From Pseudocitrobacter corydidari (GTDB lineage Bacteria; Pseudomonadota; Gammaproteobacteria; Enterobacterales; Enterobacteriaceae), in NCBI RefSeq assembly GCF_021172065.1, contig NZ_CP087880.1, positions 1,526,583 to 1,590,582 of the forward strand: a DNA stretch of 64,000 nt. Direction: 5' to 3'. Below the pieces are notes generated by a model that worked only from the letters and a program-made list of their open reading frames with translations, was not told the DNA's origin and ran no database searches. Numbering within the stretch: position 1 is the first letter of the stretch; the number at the start of each line of letters is the position of its first letter. Made by a program: the position numbers and the translations under genes. Below, piece after piece: positions 43,508-53,204 of the stretch.

Positions 43508-44482
43508 ATGGCAGAATACAAAGACAATCTTCTCGGCGAAGCCAACCGCTTTCTGGAAGTGCTGGAGCAGGTTTCACGCCTCGCGCCACTGGATAAACCG
43601 GTATTGATCATCGGGGAACGCGGTACGGGGAAAGAGCTGATTGCTAACCGTCTGCATTATCTCTCCTCCTGCTGGCAAGGACCGTTTATCTCGCTCAACT
43701 GCGCGGCGCTAAATGAAAATCTGCTCGATTCGGAATTATTCGGCCATGAAGCAGGCGCATTTACCGGCGCGCAAAAGCGACATCCGGGGCGTTTTGAACG
43801 CGCTGATGGCGGCACACTGTTTCTCGATGAACTGGCGACCGCGCCCATGCTGGTGCAGGAAAAGCTGCTGCGCGTAATTGAGTATGGTGAGCTGGAGCGC
43901 GTCGGCGGCAGCCAGCCGTTGCAGGTTAATGTGCGTCTGGTGTGCGCCACCAACGCCGATTTACCCCAGATGGTAGAAGACGGTACGTTCCGCGCCGACC
44001 TGCTTGACCGGTTAGCCTTTGACGTCGTACAGCTCCCACCACTGCGCGAGCGTCAGAGTGATATCATGCTGATGGCGAACCACTTCGCGATTCAGATGTG
44101 CCGTGAACTGGGGATGCCGCTGTTTCCAGGTTTCACTGAGCAGGCCCGTGAAACATTGATGGATTATCGCTGGCCGGGAAATATTCGCGAACTGAAAAAC
44201 GTCGTGGAGCGTTCAGTATATCGACATGGCAGCAGCGACATCCCGCTGGACGACATTATCATCGATCCTTTCCAACGGCGAAGTGAGCCAAAAACAGCGG
44301 AAAAAAGCAGCCAGAACGCGCCTGAATTACCGCTCGATTTACGCCAGTTTCAGTTGGATCAAGAAAGAGATCTGCTGCAAAAGAGTTTGCAGCAGGCGCG
44401 GTTTAATCAGAAGCAGGCGGCGGATTTGCTTGGGCTCACCTATCACCAGTTACGGGCGTTACTGAAGAAGCACCAGCTTTAA
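43508..44482 (+). CDS. pspF: Phage-shock operon activator PspF
   Basis: A 324-residue sigma-54 enhancer-binding protein without an N-terminal receiver domain. Walker A Gly-Glu-Arg-Gly-Thr-Gly-Lys-Glu (about 37-44), the GAFTGA loop (about 83-88) and Walker B Gly-Gly-Thr-Leu-Phe-Leu-Asp-Glu (about 102-109) are intact, and a Fis-type helix-turn-helix lies at the C-terminus. The ATG at 43508 matches the E. coli start. The 3' end overlaps the convergent phosphatase gene by 47 bp. Confidence 0.97.
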   Translation: MAEYKDNLLGEANRFLEVLEQVSRLAPLDKPVLIIGERGTGKELIANRLHYLSSCWQGPFISLNCAALNENLLDSELFGHEAGAFTGAQKRHPGRFERADGGTLFLDELATAPMLVQEKLLRVIEYGELERVGGSQPLQVNVRLVCATNADLPQMVEDGTFRADLLDRLAFDVVQLPPLRERQSDIMLMANHFAIQMCRELGMPLFPGFTEQARETLMDYRWPGNIRELKNVVERSVYRHGSSDIPLDDIIIDPFQRRSEPKTAEKSSQNAPELPLDLRQFQLDQERDLLQKSLQQARFNQKQAADLLGLTYHQLRALLKKHQL

Positions 44483-45140
44483 CACGATGCTGAAGCTGAA
44501 CCAGCGTCAGGTTGCCGCAAAACACCGCGCCCGTATCAATGTAGAGCTGATTGGCGGATTTAAAGGGTTTACGTACAGGCGTGTGGCCGAAGAAAAACTG
44601 ATCGGCCCCGCCTATCAAACTCATGGAGCCGCGCTGGGCGCGATTGATACGCTGTCGGTTCCACACCACCTGAAAAGGGTCAACCGATTTGTTAAAGGCA
44701 TAATGGTCATCCGGGTAGTCCGCGTGGCAGATAACCATTTTTATATCCCCGGTCACCACTTCGATAATCAACGGTAATTCGGCAATACGATGCAGCAGCG
44801 TTTTCACGCGATGTTGCTGGTTTACGTTGAGGTCAAAATACCATCCGCCACCGTTGGCCACCCACAGATTTGCGTGACCGTTCCCCTCCAGCGCGTCCAG
44901 CATCATCTCCTCATGATTTCCGCGCACCGCCCGGAACCAGGGCTGGTTCAGTAACATCAGGCATTCTACATCTTCACTTCCCCGATCGATTAAGTCCCCC
45001 ACCGAAATCAGCAGATCCTGCATAGGCTGAAATGCAACGCGATCAAGATGTTGCATCAATAACCTGTAGCAGCCGTGGAGATCGCCCACCACCCAAATAT
45101 TGCGCCAGAGGTCGCCATGAATACGTTGATAGAGGCTCAT
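44436..45140 (-). CDS. pphA: PphA/PrpA-like serine/threonine protein phosphatase
   Basis: A 234-residue metallophosphatase. Motifs Gly-Asp-Leu-His-Gly-Cys (about 19-24), Gly-Asp-Leu-Ile-Asp-Arg-Gly (about 48-54), Gly-Asn-His-Glu (about 75-78) and the late Gly-His-Thr-Pro give the full PPP metal-binding set. As in E. coli PrpA/PphA, it ends with a Leu-Tyr-Ile-Asp-Thr-Gly-Ala-Val-Phe segment. In E. coli PphA dephosphorylates phosphoproteins and affects the heat-shock response. The ATG at 45140 has a GGAGG ribosome site. In E. coli K-12 this gene is not next to pspF. Confidence 0.9.
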   Translation of the reverse strand: MSLYQRIHGDLWRNIWVVGDLHGCYRLLMQHLDRVAFQPMQDLLISVGDLIDRGSEDVECLMLLNQPWFRAVRGNHEEMMLDALEGNGHANLWVANGGGWYFDLNVNQQHRVKTLLHRIAELPLIIEVVTGDIKMVICHADYPDDHYAFNKSVDPFQVVWNRQRINRAQRGSMSLIGGADQFFFGHTPVRKPFKSANQLYIDTGAVFCGNLTLVQLQHRVKAGASSVTPVTGDR

Positions 45141-45299
45141 TGTCACCTCCGACCGCGTCGATAAGATGAAAAAGGGGGTTAGGTTAAGTTTAGGCCAGTT
45201 AGTCGTTGATGAGGATGAACCTCGCGTTGGAAAAACGCACTACATCTACGAATGATTGTGATCGTATAATCACTTATCTTTATCAATCGAAACCCCATT

Positions 45300-45491
45300 A
45301 TGCGCGCTAAAACCTTCCGCTTCAGCTTCACGATTTTTTGCAGTGTGATGATCATTTATCTGCTTTTTATCTTCAATCGCGTCTATATCGGCGTTTTTTT
45401 GCACGAATGCGTGTGGGTGGTGCTGCTTTTCTCCGGGGTAATGTCCTGGTTTAATCGACCACGCCCACGCAAAAGAAATCGCTCATCTTGA
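45300..45491 (+). CDS. Small hypothetical membrane protein (63 aa)
   Basis: A 63-residue frame that would encode two hydrophobic helices (about 9-26 and 31-48) and a strongly basic tail (Arg-Pro-Arg-Pro-Arg-Lys-Arg-Asn-Arg), as in small inner-membrane proteins. No clear ribosome site precedes the ATG. It lies alone between the phosphatase and the diguanylate cyclase. I do not recognise it. It could be a real small protein or chance; composition favours the former slightly. Confidence 0.45.
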   Translation: MRAKTFRFSFTIFCSVMIIYLLFIFNRVYIGVFLHECVWVVLLFSGVMSWFNRPRPRKRNRSS

Positions 45492-45658
45492 TTCAGTCCC
45501 TTCTTTCACTGGTGCCTGATATTGAATCAGGCACTGCTCGATTAAAGTCATTATTTATTAGCAATCACCAATTTGGCACAAATAACATATCTATTTTTTG
45601 ACACACCACGCAGAATTAATTAGCATCTCAGCAGTAAAAACCCGTCTCAATTGAAAGT

Positions 45659-47152
45659 ATGAAATTAAAGAAAAAAGTCTCCTTTACAAAATCATTAAAC
45701 ATTGTTTTTTCCAGCTTATTGTTTACGTTAATTATTGCCAGTGGAATGATCGCTTATCATCAATGGATTGATATTAAATATTCGTGCGTCTCATTTTCAA
45801 AAAAATATGTAACTGTATTAGCAAGTATTATCAATGAAAAGCTTGCTAATAGCGAAACATCCCTGAAACTCATCACTGAAACGATACGCGAGCACTCAGA
45901 AATCAGTACACGCAGGTTTAACAAATGGCTGAACACCCAGCTATATATCCTGCCTAACGTCACTGGGCTGAATATTCTCGACGCACAACAAAATTACACC
46001 AGAATCCCTATGCTGAGTGAAAATAGTAACTTTACCAAAGACTTCAATCCTAAGTCACGCCCATGGTATCAGATGTCTACCAGTTACTCAGAAAAAACCT
46101 CGTTCACGCAGCCTTACAACGACTATATTTCAACCAAAAGAATTGTTTCTGTATCACTGCCTTTTTTCGAAAGTGGCGAAATAACCAACGGCATCGTTGC
46201 TTTTGATATTGATTTATCGTTTGTTAACCAGTCATTAGGCAGTATTGCTCCGCCCATACAGGGCAATAATTTCATTTTGGCTGAGAATGGCGAGCAAATC
46301 ACTGATAAAGTCAACATGACTAATATTGAAAAGAATTTACAGCTGCTCACGCGAGCAATATGGGAAAGTGGTTCGTTTTTCAGCCAGGAAGATGATGCAT
46401 ACTATTTTTATAAGAAAATGGATAATCCATCATGGATAGTTTTTTACAAGGTAACACGGCAAAACATGAATCGTGTAATGATTGAGATGAATACTAAGAT
46501 TTTTTATTTCATCATGCTTTCGATACTGATTATCTGCTTCGCCTGGTGGGCGATCATATCCGTAATGAATACAACATTAACAAATATCGCATCCAGTATT
46601 CGATATGGGCGTTTTGATGGCGAGGACTCGTCAAAAATTCTGGCGCTTGAAATTGAGAATAATATATCACGGATAGAAGACATCTCATCAAAGGCATCGA
46701 CTGATGCTCTCACAGGGTTGCTCAACCGCAGAGTATTTGATCAACAACTAGAGACATTCAGCTACAAATCTGACTCCTGTTTAGCGCTCATCGATATAGA
46801 TGATTTTAAATCAGTTAACGATAAATTTGGTCATACCATAGGCGATTTGGTGCTCAAAACGATTGCAAAGCTTGCCAGAAAATATGAAACCGCCAACATA
46901 AAATTCTATCGTTATGGTGGAGAGGAAATTGCGGCCATTTTTGATGGTATCAATATTAACTCAGCGAACTCTATTATCGAATCGTTACGCATAGATATAT
47001 CAGAAAGAAAATATCGTGAAAGCGAACTTAGAACAACGGTAAGTGGTGGAATTATTACATTTGATAATAAAACTGGCTTAGAAGCACTGGAGCTTGTTGA
47101 TAAACTGCTCTATCTGGCCAAAGAGAGCGGTAAAAACACAATAAAACGATAA
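45659..47152 (+). CDS. Membrane-bound diguanylate cyclase (dCache-GGDEF)
   Basis: A 497-residue AT-rich gene. Helix 1 (about 13-35) and helix 2 (about 281-304) flank a periplasmic sensor of the Cache type (Arg-Pro-Trp-Tyr near 134-137). A GGDEF domain follows (about 345-497) with Gly-Gly-Glu-Glu-Ile at 420-424, so it should make cyclic-di-GMP. There is no RxxD inhibitory site five residues before that motif, so product inhibition may be weak. The Cache ligand is unknown. A small secreted protein gene starts 56 bp downstream and may be co-transcribed. Confidence 0.88.
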   Translation: MKLKKKVSFTKSLNIVFSSLLFTLIIASGMIAYHQWIDIKYSCVSFSKKYVTVLASIINEKLANSETSLKLITETIREHSEISTRRFNKWLNTQLYILPNVTGLNILDAQQNYTRIPMLSENSNFTKDFNPKSRPWYQMSTSYSEKTSFTQPYNDYISTKRIVSVSLPFFESGEITNGIVAFDIDLSFVNQSLGSIAPPIQGNNFILAENGEQITDKVNMTNIEKNLQLLTRAIWESGSFFSQEDDAYYFYKKMDNPSWIVFYKVTRQNMNRVMIEMNTKIFYFIMLSILIICFAWWAIISVMNTTLTNIASSIRYGRFDGEDSSKILALEIENNISRIEDISSKASTDALTGLLNRRVFDQQLETFSYKSDSCLALIDIDDFKSVNDKFGHTIGDLVLKTIAKLARKYETANIKFYRYGGEEIAAIFDGININSANSIIESLRIDISERKYRESELRTTVSGGIITFDNKTGLEALELVDKLLYLAKESGKNTIKR

Positions 47153-47208
47153 ATCACGCAATATATGCGTACGCCTTAATTTTGTAACCTTATAAACAGT
47201 GGCATATT

Positions 47209-47568
47209 ATGAGAAAAATATTTTTATTACTTAATTTACTCCTGGCTTCCCCCCTTGCCCTGGCCATAAACATTAATGATGCATTTATATCCCTCCAGTG
47301 CCCGCTACGCGGACACATCGAAGTTATTCTCCATCATTATCTTCACACTCAGGAGCGTTGGGGAAAGGACGAGTTTGAAACAGGGGGCGGCCATACCATC
47401 GATGGTTCCAAAACCATATTTGAGTTCGCTAATCTTGATCAAATGATTTATGTTCAAAATAGTGGTATTTTTATTTTTTGGTACCAGGATGAGCGCAAAA
47501 TTGTGCAGTGTCAGTTACTCGGACTGAGGGATAACTACTCTGTTCCACTTCCGGTAATTCATGAATAA
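47209..47568 (+). CDS. Small secreted protein of unknown function (119 aa)
   Basis: A 119-residue protein with a clear signal peptide (residues 1-19, ending Leu-Ala-Leu-Ala), so probably periplasmic. The mature part is beta-rich with Trp, Tyr and Phe, a central Gly-Gly-Gly-His and two Cys (31 and 101 in the precursor) that could form a disulfide. AT-rich, like its neighbours. No family recognised. Nearness to the cyclase gene suggests a shared transcript. Confidence 0.65.
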   Translation: MRKIFLLLNLLLASPLALAININDAFISLQCPLRGHIEVILHHYLHTQERWGKDEFETGGGHTIDGSKTIFEFANLDQMIYVQNSGIFIFWYQDERKIVQCQLLGLRDNYSVPLPVIHE

Positions 47569-47586
47569 TAGAGACAGGTTTCTTGT

Positions 47587-47826
47587 ATGCAAATTAATAA
47601 AGTCACTTTAATAGCAAACTGCCTTTACCGGTGCGGATTGATACATGATGTAATACTCTGCGAGAATGAAATCATGCTTTATTTCAACGAGCATGTTCAG
47701 TGCACCCCGCTTACACAATGGAATAAGAACATGCCCAATTCCACTGCATCTGAGTTTTTACGTCTGGCGGCAACGCTGGATGAAACCAGTTTACCCAGTT
47801 TTATTAATAGACTATGGAGGTTATAA
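47587..47826 (+). CDS. Hypothetical protein (79 aa)
   Basis: A 79-residue frame 18 bp after the secreted-protein gene, without signal peptide or membrane helix. The ribosome site is weak. Composition (Asn, Leu, Glu, Thr, three Cys and a C-terminal Ser-Phe-Ile-Asn-Arg-Leu-Trp-Arg-Leu) looks protein-like. Family unknown. It overlaps the convergent 114-residue gene by 6 bp, which is compatible with both being real. Confidence 0.5.
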   Translation: MQINKVTLIANCLYRCGLIHDVILCENEIMLYFNEHVQCTPLTQWNKNMPNSTASEFLRLAATLDETSLPSFINRLWRL

Positions 47827-48165
47827 AATCCATTTATCGCTATCAAGCTGGCCAACTGCCTGTAAATCACGCAGATATGCCGAAAGATCCCCAAGTAAAA
47901 TACGAAGCATTTCGGCATCGGCGCAATCACCGCTGAGAATTTCGTCTATTCTGCTGCGTAAATTTATAATGCCGCCAGAAAAATTCTTCACCCCATTTTC
48001 CAGAAGATAGAGCCTTTTCTTTTCTTGTAAAGAAATATCATCAAAGATTTCATAGCTCATGCATTTGTGTATTTTATTTTTTACAGGAATGAACACTCTC
48101 CTACTTCGCTCCTCAATAAGTTTCACTTGCGCTGTTTGAACATAAGTTTGTGGTGTGTTGCACAC
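47821..48165 (-). CDS. Hypothetical protein (up to 114 aa) coupled to the Rob-like regulator
   Basis: A frame of up to 114 residues, mostly helical and acidic in its last 70 residues (Ile-Asp-Glu-Ile-Leu, Glu-Met-Leu-Arg-Ile-Leu-Leu-Gly-Asp-Leu), soluble. Where it begins is unclear: an ATG at 48165 overlaps the regulator by 53 bp, a GTG further on overlaps it by about 17 bp and has no clear site, and an ATG at 48060 lies beyond the regulator stop. The layout suggests translation coupled to the regulator. No family recognised; a partner protein or small effector are both possible. Confidence 0.5.
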   Translation of the reverse strand: MCNTPQTYVQTAQVKLIEERSRRVFIPVKNKIHKCMSYEIFDDISLQEKKRLYLLENGVKNFSGGIINLRSRIDEILSGDCADAEMLRILLGDLSAYLRDLQAVGQLDSDKWIL

Positions 48166-48925
48166 AAGGCACCCGATATTCGCTGATTATAACCTCACCA
48201 GCCTGATTACATTTGACCTTCAAAACATCCGGAGCCCGAAGACGCGTTATACCAAGCGACGGCAATAAACCCGCATAAATTACACTTTGGATATGCGGTA
48301 AGTTTTTAATATTGTCGTTGAGGGCAATTGAAATCCAATCCAGTTTGTCACCATCTTGACTATCTTCAATACATAATGCATAAGATAGCATAACATCGCT
48401 GTTAGTTGTGAACTCTTCATCATATTTCACATTCGTAATAAGCATTGAATATAATCCTGTCGGCTGAATATTCTGCGTGACCTCAGCAATATTAACGCTA
48501 CTCATTATAGGTTTATCAATGCTGCATCGTATCAGGCGACAGTCCAGCTTCGCTACGCAAGCCAGATAATCATAGCGAGGGATCATATTTTCAAAGGGCC
48601 AGTGATCTTGCTTACGAAATGCGACAGGTGTGACGCCGAATTGACGGCGAAAGGCTGCAATAAAGGATGCAGCAGAATCAAAGCCGAACCAGCGCGCGAT
48701 ATTTTTAACAGTGTGTCCGGTGATTCGTAGTGAGATAGCTGCGCCTGAAAGGCGTCGAAGTCGACTATATGTACCGATACTCAATGCCGTTTTTTGTTTA
48801 AAAAAACGCTGTAGATGCCTTCTGGAAAACCCGGATTTCTCGGTTATTTCTTCAATTTTAAGGTTATGATATTTATTGTTTTCAATCCACGCGGCCATAT
48901 CACTAACAATACTTTCATAACGCAT
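48113..48925 (-). CDS. AraC/XylS-family regulator, Rob/SoxS-like DNA-binding domain
   Basis: A 270-residue regulator with the double helix-turn-helix at the N-terminus (about 1-105), as in Rob, and not at the C-terminus: Lys-Ile-Glu-Glu-Ile-Thr-Glu-Lys-Ser-Gly-Phe-Ser-Arg-Arg-His-Leu-Gln-Arg-Phe-Phe, then Phe-Gly-Phe-Asp-Ser-Ala-Ala-Ser-Phe. A C-terminal domain of about 160 residues, possibly GyrI-like, follows. ATG at 48925 has an AGGA site 8 bp upstream and is preferred over the GTG two codons earlier. AT-rich. Targets unknown; the overlapping 114-residue gene is the obvious candidate partner. Confidence 0.85.
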   Translation of the reverse strand: MRYESIVSDMAAWIENNKYHNLKIEEITEKSGFSRRHLQRFFKQKTALSIGTYSRLRRLSGAAISLRITGHTVKNIARWFGFDSAASFIAAFRRQFGVTPVAFRKQDHWPFENMIPRYDYLACVAKLDCRLIRCSIDKPIMSSVNIAEVTQNIQPTGLYSMLITNVKYDEEFTTNSDVMLSYALCIEDSQDGDKLDWISIALNDNIKNLPHIQSVIYAGLLPSLGITRLRAPDVLKVKCNQAGEVIISEYRVPCVQHTTNLCSNSASETY

Positions 48926-49715
48926 AATCACAATCCTAATTCATCCACTCGGCCAGATATATAATGTAACGCATTACTGAAGGTTTACCAGTCATGAAGG
49001 TATTGTGCTGGGAATCATGTGTCACATTTATACGGTATGAATTAGCCCCGCTAATGTACATATTGGCCGTATAAAAAAGTAAATGTAACAATTTCGGTCA
49101 GTGGTCTCTATGCCATTTATCGGATCCGGCATGAATTCCAAATGCCATTCCACACCCGCCAGGAGAGGGGAAAGAGTGAACTGGAGAATTTTTTGCCTGT
49201 GGAATCAATTAAATATAAAACCCCCGGCACCAAATTGCGCGATACTGATGCCTCATCTTGTTAAGGATATGTTTGCTACAGCGAGTCTGATCCGTTATGC
49301 GATAGCCTACAAAACATACATTTCTCAGCTGTGAGGGAGTATTAAACAAAGGGACAAGAAGGCCAACTGGAGATGTTATCGATAAAAAGATACCATACTT
49401 CAAGGTGATGGGGATTTTTCTCTCTATTGATAATTTTTTAATCAAATAATAGCAATGTACTCTGAGCATGTTCCGTCATTTTTGTGCCCTCTTTCTCATA
49501 ACTGGCGACCTTTTACCACAACACGGGAAAGCGGAGCTTCAGGACGGAGAGTTGATTTACAGGGTATAATCTATGGGAAAATCCGAAGATGCTCATGCTG
49601 TCTGTATCGAACGATGCAACAGGTGAACCGGCACCTTTCTCCTGGACAAACGGATATGACAAATGTCATTAACTATTAATAAGATAGCCACACTATCTCA
49701 CATCAAAAAAGAATT
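48926..49715. other. Long intergenic region before sapA
   Basis: About 790 bp without a supported gene. Two short plus-strand frames (49101-49334 and 49455-49679) lack good ribosome sites and protein-like composition. The promoter for sapABCDF must lie at the right end, where an AT-rich stretch precedes the sapA start. In E. coli, ymjA and the putrescine (puu) genes lie between sapA and pspF; none of these is seen here. Possibly the remnant of lost genes. Confidence 0.5.
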
Positions 49716-51365
49716 ATGCGCCTGAATTTGTCATCACTCCTGGCAGCGTTAGGGTTAGTTTGTGGTCAGGCGATTGCCGCGCCGCCCTCTTCCCTGCCCG
49801 CCAATGCCGACATTCGCGATAGCGGATTTGTCTACTGTGTCAGTGGGCAGGTCAACACGTTCAACCCGCAAAAAGCAGGCAGCGGTCTTATTGTCGATAC
49901 GCTGGCGGCCCAGCTTTATGATCGCCTGCTGGATGTCGACCCGTATACTTATCGTCTGGTACCGGAACTGGCGGAGCGCTGGGAGGTGCTGGATAACGGC
50001 GCAACCTACCGCTTCCACCTGCGCAACGACGTACAGTTTCAGACCACCCGCTGGTTTAAGCCGTCCCGAAACCTCAATGCAGACGATGTCGTCTTCACCT
50101 TCGAGCGTATCTTTGACCGTAATCACCCCTGGCATAACGTCAACGGCGGCAACTTCCCTTATTTCGACAGTTTGCAGTTCGCCGATTCGGTTCAGAGCGT
50201 GCGCAAACTCGATAGCCACACGGTAGAATTCCGTCTTAATCGACCAGACGCCTCCTTCTTATGGCACCTGGCGACCCACTATGCTTCTGTCATGTCGTCA
50301 GAGTATGCCAACCAACTGGCAAAGCAGGATCACCAGGAGCTGCTCGATCGCCAACCGGTGGGCACCGGGCCATTCCTGCTTGATGAGTATCGCACCGGGC
50401 AATACATTCGCCTACAGCGTCACGAACACTTCTGGCGCGGTAAGCCTTTAATGCCACAGGTTGTTGTTGATTTGGGTTCCGGCGGTACAGGTCGCTTATC
50501 GAAACTACTGACCGGTGAGTGCGACGTACTGGCCTGGCCTGCCGCCAGCCAGTTAACCATTCTGCGTGACGACCCACGTCTGCGCCTGACGCTGCGTCCT
50601 GGGATGAACATCGCCTACCTGGCGTTTAATACCGATAAACCGCCGCTGAATAATCCGGAAATCCGCCACGCGCTGGCCCTGTCGATTAATAACCAGCGCC
50701 TGATGCAGTCTATTTATTATGGTACGGCGGAAACGGCGGCCTCAATTTTGCCTCGCGCCTCCTGGGCTTACGATAACGAGGCTAAAATTACTGAATACAA
50801 TCCAGAAAAATCACGCCAGATGCTGAAATCACTGGGTGCGGAAAACCTGACGCTTCAGCTGTGGGTACCAACCAGCTCGCAAGCGTGGAACCCCAGCCCG
50901 CTGAAAACCGCAGAACTGATTCAGGCTGATATGGCACAGGTTGGCGTGAAGGTAATGATTGTGCCGGTTGAAGGCCGTTTCCAGGAGGCGCGCCTGATGG
51001 ATATGAACCATGATCTGACGTTGTCCGGTTGGGCGACTGACAGTAACGACCCGGACAGTTTCTTCCGCCCGTTGCTGAGCTGCGCGGCGATATCCTCGCA
51101 AACCAACTTTGCCCACTGGTGTAACCGCGAGTTCGATGACGTGCTGCGCAAAGCCCTGGCCTCACAACAGCTGGCGTCACGCATCGATGCCTACGATGAA
51201 GCCCAACAGATTCTGGCGCGCGAATTGCCGGTGCTGCCGCTGGCCTCATCACTGCGTTTACAGGCCTATCGCTATGATATTAAAGGCCTGGTGTTGAGCC
51301 CGTTCGGCAACGCTTCCTTTGCGGGCGTCTCGCGTGAGAAAGAAGAACAGGTGAAAAAGCCATGA
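49716..51365 (+). CDS. sapA: Peptide-binding protein SapA
   Basis: A 549-residue periplasmic solute-binding protein (DppA/OppA type) with a signal peptide ending Ala-Ile-Ala-Ala (about 18-21). It is the binding component of the Sap importer; in Salmonella it contributes to resistance to antimicrobial peptides, and in E. coli the Sap system is linked to putrescine export. The sequence is close to E. coli SapA, including [10 protein letters not shown] near 37-46. It overlaps sapB by 4 bp. Confidence 0.96.
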   Translation: MRLNLSSLLAALGLVCGQAIAAPPSSLPANADIRDSGFVYCVSGQVNTFNPQKAGSGLIVDTLAAQLYDRLLDVDPYTYRLVPELAERWEVLDNGATYRFHLRNDVQFQTTRWFKPSRNLNADDVVFTFERIFDRNHPWHNVNGGNFPYFDSLQFADSVQSVRKLDSHTVEFRLNRPDASFLWHLATHYASVMSSEYANQLAKQDHQELLDRQPVGTGPFLLDEYRTGQYIRLQRHEHFWRGKPLMPQVVVDLGSGGTGRLSKLLTGECDVLAWPAASQLTILRDDPRLRLTLRPGMNIAYLAFNTDKPPLNNPEIRHALALSINNQRLMQSIYYGTAETAASILPRASWAYDNEAKITEYNPEKSRQMLKSLGAENLTLQLWVPTSSQAWNPSPLKTAELIQADMAQVGVKVMIVPVEGRFQEARLMDMNHDLTLSGWATDSNDPDSFFRPLLSCAAISSQTNFAHWCNREFDDVLRKALASQQLASRIDAYDEAQQILARELPVLPLASSLRLQAYRYDIKGLVLSPFGNASFAGVSREKEEQVKKP

Positions 51366-52327
51366 TTATTTTTACCCTTCGTCGTTTGTTGCTTCTGCTG
51401 GTGACGCTCTTCCTTCTTGCGCTGGTCGGCTTCAGCCTGAGCTATTTCACGCCGCATGCCCCGTTACAGGGCGCATCGTTCTGGAATGCGCTGGTGTTCT
51501 GGTTTAACGGCGTACTGCACTGGGATTTTGGCGTTTCGAGCATCAACGGTCAGCTGATTTCCGAACAGCTAAAAGAGGTTTTCCCGGCGACGATGGAGTT
51601 GTGTATCCTCGCCTTCGGTTTTGCCCTGCTGGTCGGTATTCCGGTGGGAATGGTAGCCGGTATTACGCGCAATAAATGGCAGGACAAATTAATCAGCGCG
51701 CTGGCGCTGGTCGGTTTTTCTGTGCCCGTGTTCTGGCTCGCCCTGCTGTTCACCCTCTTCTTCTCGCTGACGCTCGGCTGGCTGCCGGTTTCCGGGCGAT
51801 TTGATCTGCTTTACCAGGTCAAAAGCGTAACCGGATTTGCGCTGATTGACGCCTGGCTCTCTGATTCGCCCTGGCGGGAAGAAATGATTGCCAGCGCGCT
51901 GCGTCATATGGTGCTGCCGGTTCTGACGCTGGCGGTGGCTCCTACCACCGAAGTGGTGCGTCTGATGCGTTTAAGCACCATGGCGGTATTCGATTCCAAC
52001 TACGTGAAAGCCGCCGCGACACGCGGCGTCTCCCGGTTAACCATCTTGCGTCGCCATGTGCTGCATAACGCGCTGCCGCCGGTGATCCCGCGTTTAGGTC
52101 TGCAATTCTCCACCATGCTGACGCTGGCAATGATCACCGAGATGGTCTTTAGCTGGCCCGGGCTGGGGCGCTGGATGATTAACGCGATTCGCCAGCAAGA
52201 TTACGCCGCGATTTCTGCGGGCGTGATGGTGATTGGCGCACTGGTGATTGTGGTAAACGTGATCTCTGATATTTTGGGTGCAATGGCTAACCCTCTGAAA
52301 CATAAGGAATGGTATGCCTTACGATAG
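51362..52327 (+). CDS. sapB: Sap ABC transporter permease SapB
   Basis: A 321-residue inner-membrane permease of the DppB type: first helix about 10-30, then a periplasmic loop, and five more helices with the EAA-like coupling motif (Ala-Ala-Ala-Thr-Arg-Gly-Val, about 217-223). Starts within the last codons of sapA (ATGA). Forms a heterodimer with SapC. Confidence 0.96.
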   Translation: MIIFTLRRLLLLLVTLFLLALVGFSLSYFTPHAPLQGASFWNALVFWFNGVLHWDFGVSSINGQLISEQLKEVFPATMELCILAFGFALLVGIPVGMVAGITRNKWQDKLISALALVGFSVPVFWLALLFTLFFSLTLGWLPVSGRFDLLYQVKSVTGFALIDAWLSDSPWREEMIASALRHMVLPVLTLAVAPTTEVVRLMRLSTMAVFDSNYVKAAATRGVSRLTILRRHVLHNALPPVIPRLGLQFSTMLTLAMITEMVFSWPGLGRWMINAIRQQDYAAISAGVMVIGALVIVVNVISDILGAMANPLKHKEWYALR

Positions 52328-53204
52328 CGTCTACATCGAGAAGCGCCCGCCCGGTGCGCTGCGTACCGTGTGGCGTAAATTTTACGGCGACACCACCGCG
52401 ATGATTGGCCTTTATGGCTGCGGCGGGCTGGTGCTGCTGTGCGTATTCGGAAGCTGGTTCGCGCCGTATGGTATCGATCAGCAGTTTCTCGGTTATCAAC
52501 TGCTGCCGCCGTCGTGGTCGCGCTATGGTGAGGTCTCCTTCTTCCTTGGCACGGACGATCTCGGGCGCGATGTACTAAGCCGTTTGCTTAGCGGTGCTGC
52601 GCCGACCGTAGGCGGCGCCTTTGTGGTGACGCTGGCCGCCACGCTGTGCGGGCTGGTTCTCGGCGTTCTCGCCGGGTCAACGCACGGCCTGCGTTCCGCC
52701 ATGCTGAACCACATCCTCGACACCCTGCTCTCTATTCCGTCGCTGCTGCTGGCGATTATCGTCGTCGCGTTCGCCGGGCCGCATCTGTCGCATGCCATGT
52801 TTGCCGTCTGGCTGGCATTGTTACCGCGCATGGTGCGTTCCATTTACAGCATGGTGCACGATGAGCTTGAGCGCGATTATGTGGTGGCCGCCCGCCTGGA
52901 TGGCGCATCAACGCTGAATATTTTGTGGTTCGCGATTTTGCCAAATATCGCAGCGGGGCTGGTGACAGAAATCACCCGTGCGTTGTCGATGGCGATTCTG
53001 GATATTGCCGCCCTCGGTTTTCTCGACCTTGGCGCGCAGCTACCCTCTCCGGAATGGGGCGCGATGCTGGGCGATGCGCTGGAGCTTATCTACGTTGCGC
53101 CGTGGACGGTGATGCTGCCGGGTGCGGCGATTATGATTAGCGTACTGCTGGTTAACCTGCTGGGCGACGGTATTCGCCGTGCCATTAATGCGGGGGTGGA
53201 ATAA
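52314..53204 (+). CDS. sapC: Sap ABC transporter permease SapC
   Basis: A 296-residue permease of the DppC type: N-terminal cytoplasmic stretch, helix about 30-50, Gly-Thr-Asp-Asp-Leu-Gly-Arg-Asp-Val (about 80-88), then five more helices and an EAA-like loop Ala-Ala-Arg-Leu-Asp-Gly-Ala (about 193-199). It overlaps sapB by 14 bp and sapD by 1 bp. Confidence 0.96.
   Translation: MPYDSVYIEKRPPGALRTVWRKFYGDTTAMIGLYGCGGLVLLCVFGSWFAPYGIDQQFLGYQLLPPSWSRYGEVSFFLGTDDLGRDVLSRLLSGAAPTVGGAFVVTLAATLCGLVLGVLAGSTHGLRSAMLNHILDTLLSIPSLLLAIIVVAFAGPHLSHAMFAVWLALLPRMVRSIYSMVHDELERDYVVAARLDGASTLNILWFAILPNIAAGLVTEITRALSMAILDIAALGFLDLGAQLPSPEWGAMLGDALELIYVAPWTVMLPGAAIMISVLLVNLLGDGIRRAINAGVE

Noticed and set aside
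49101..49679. Two short plus-strand frames in the gap before sapA
   Set aside because: No good ribosome site, odd composition and no recognisable features; treated as non-coding.
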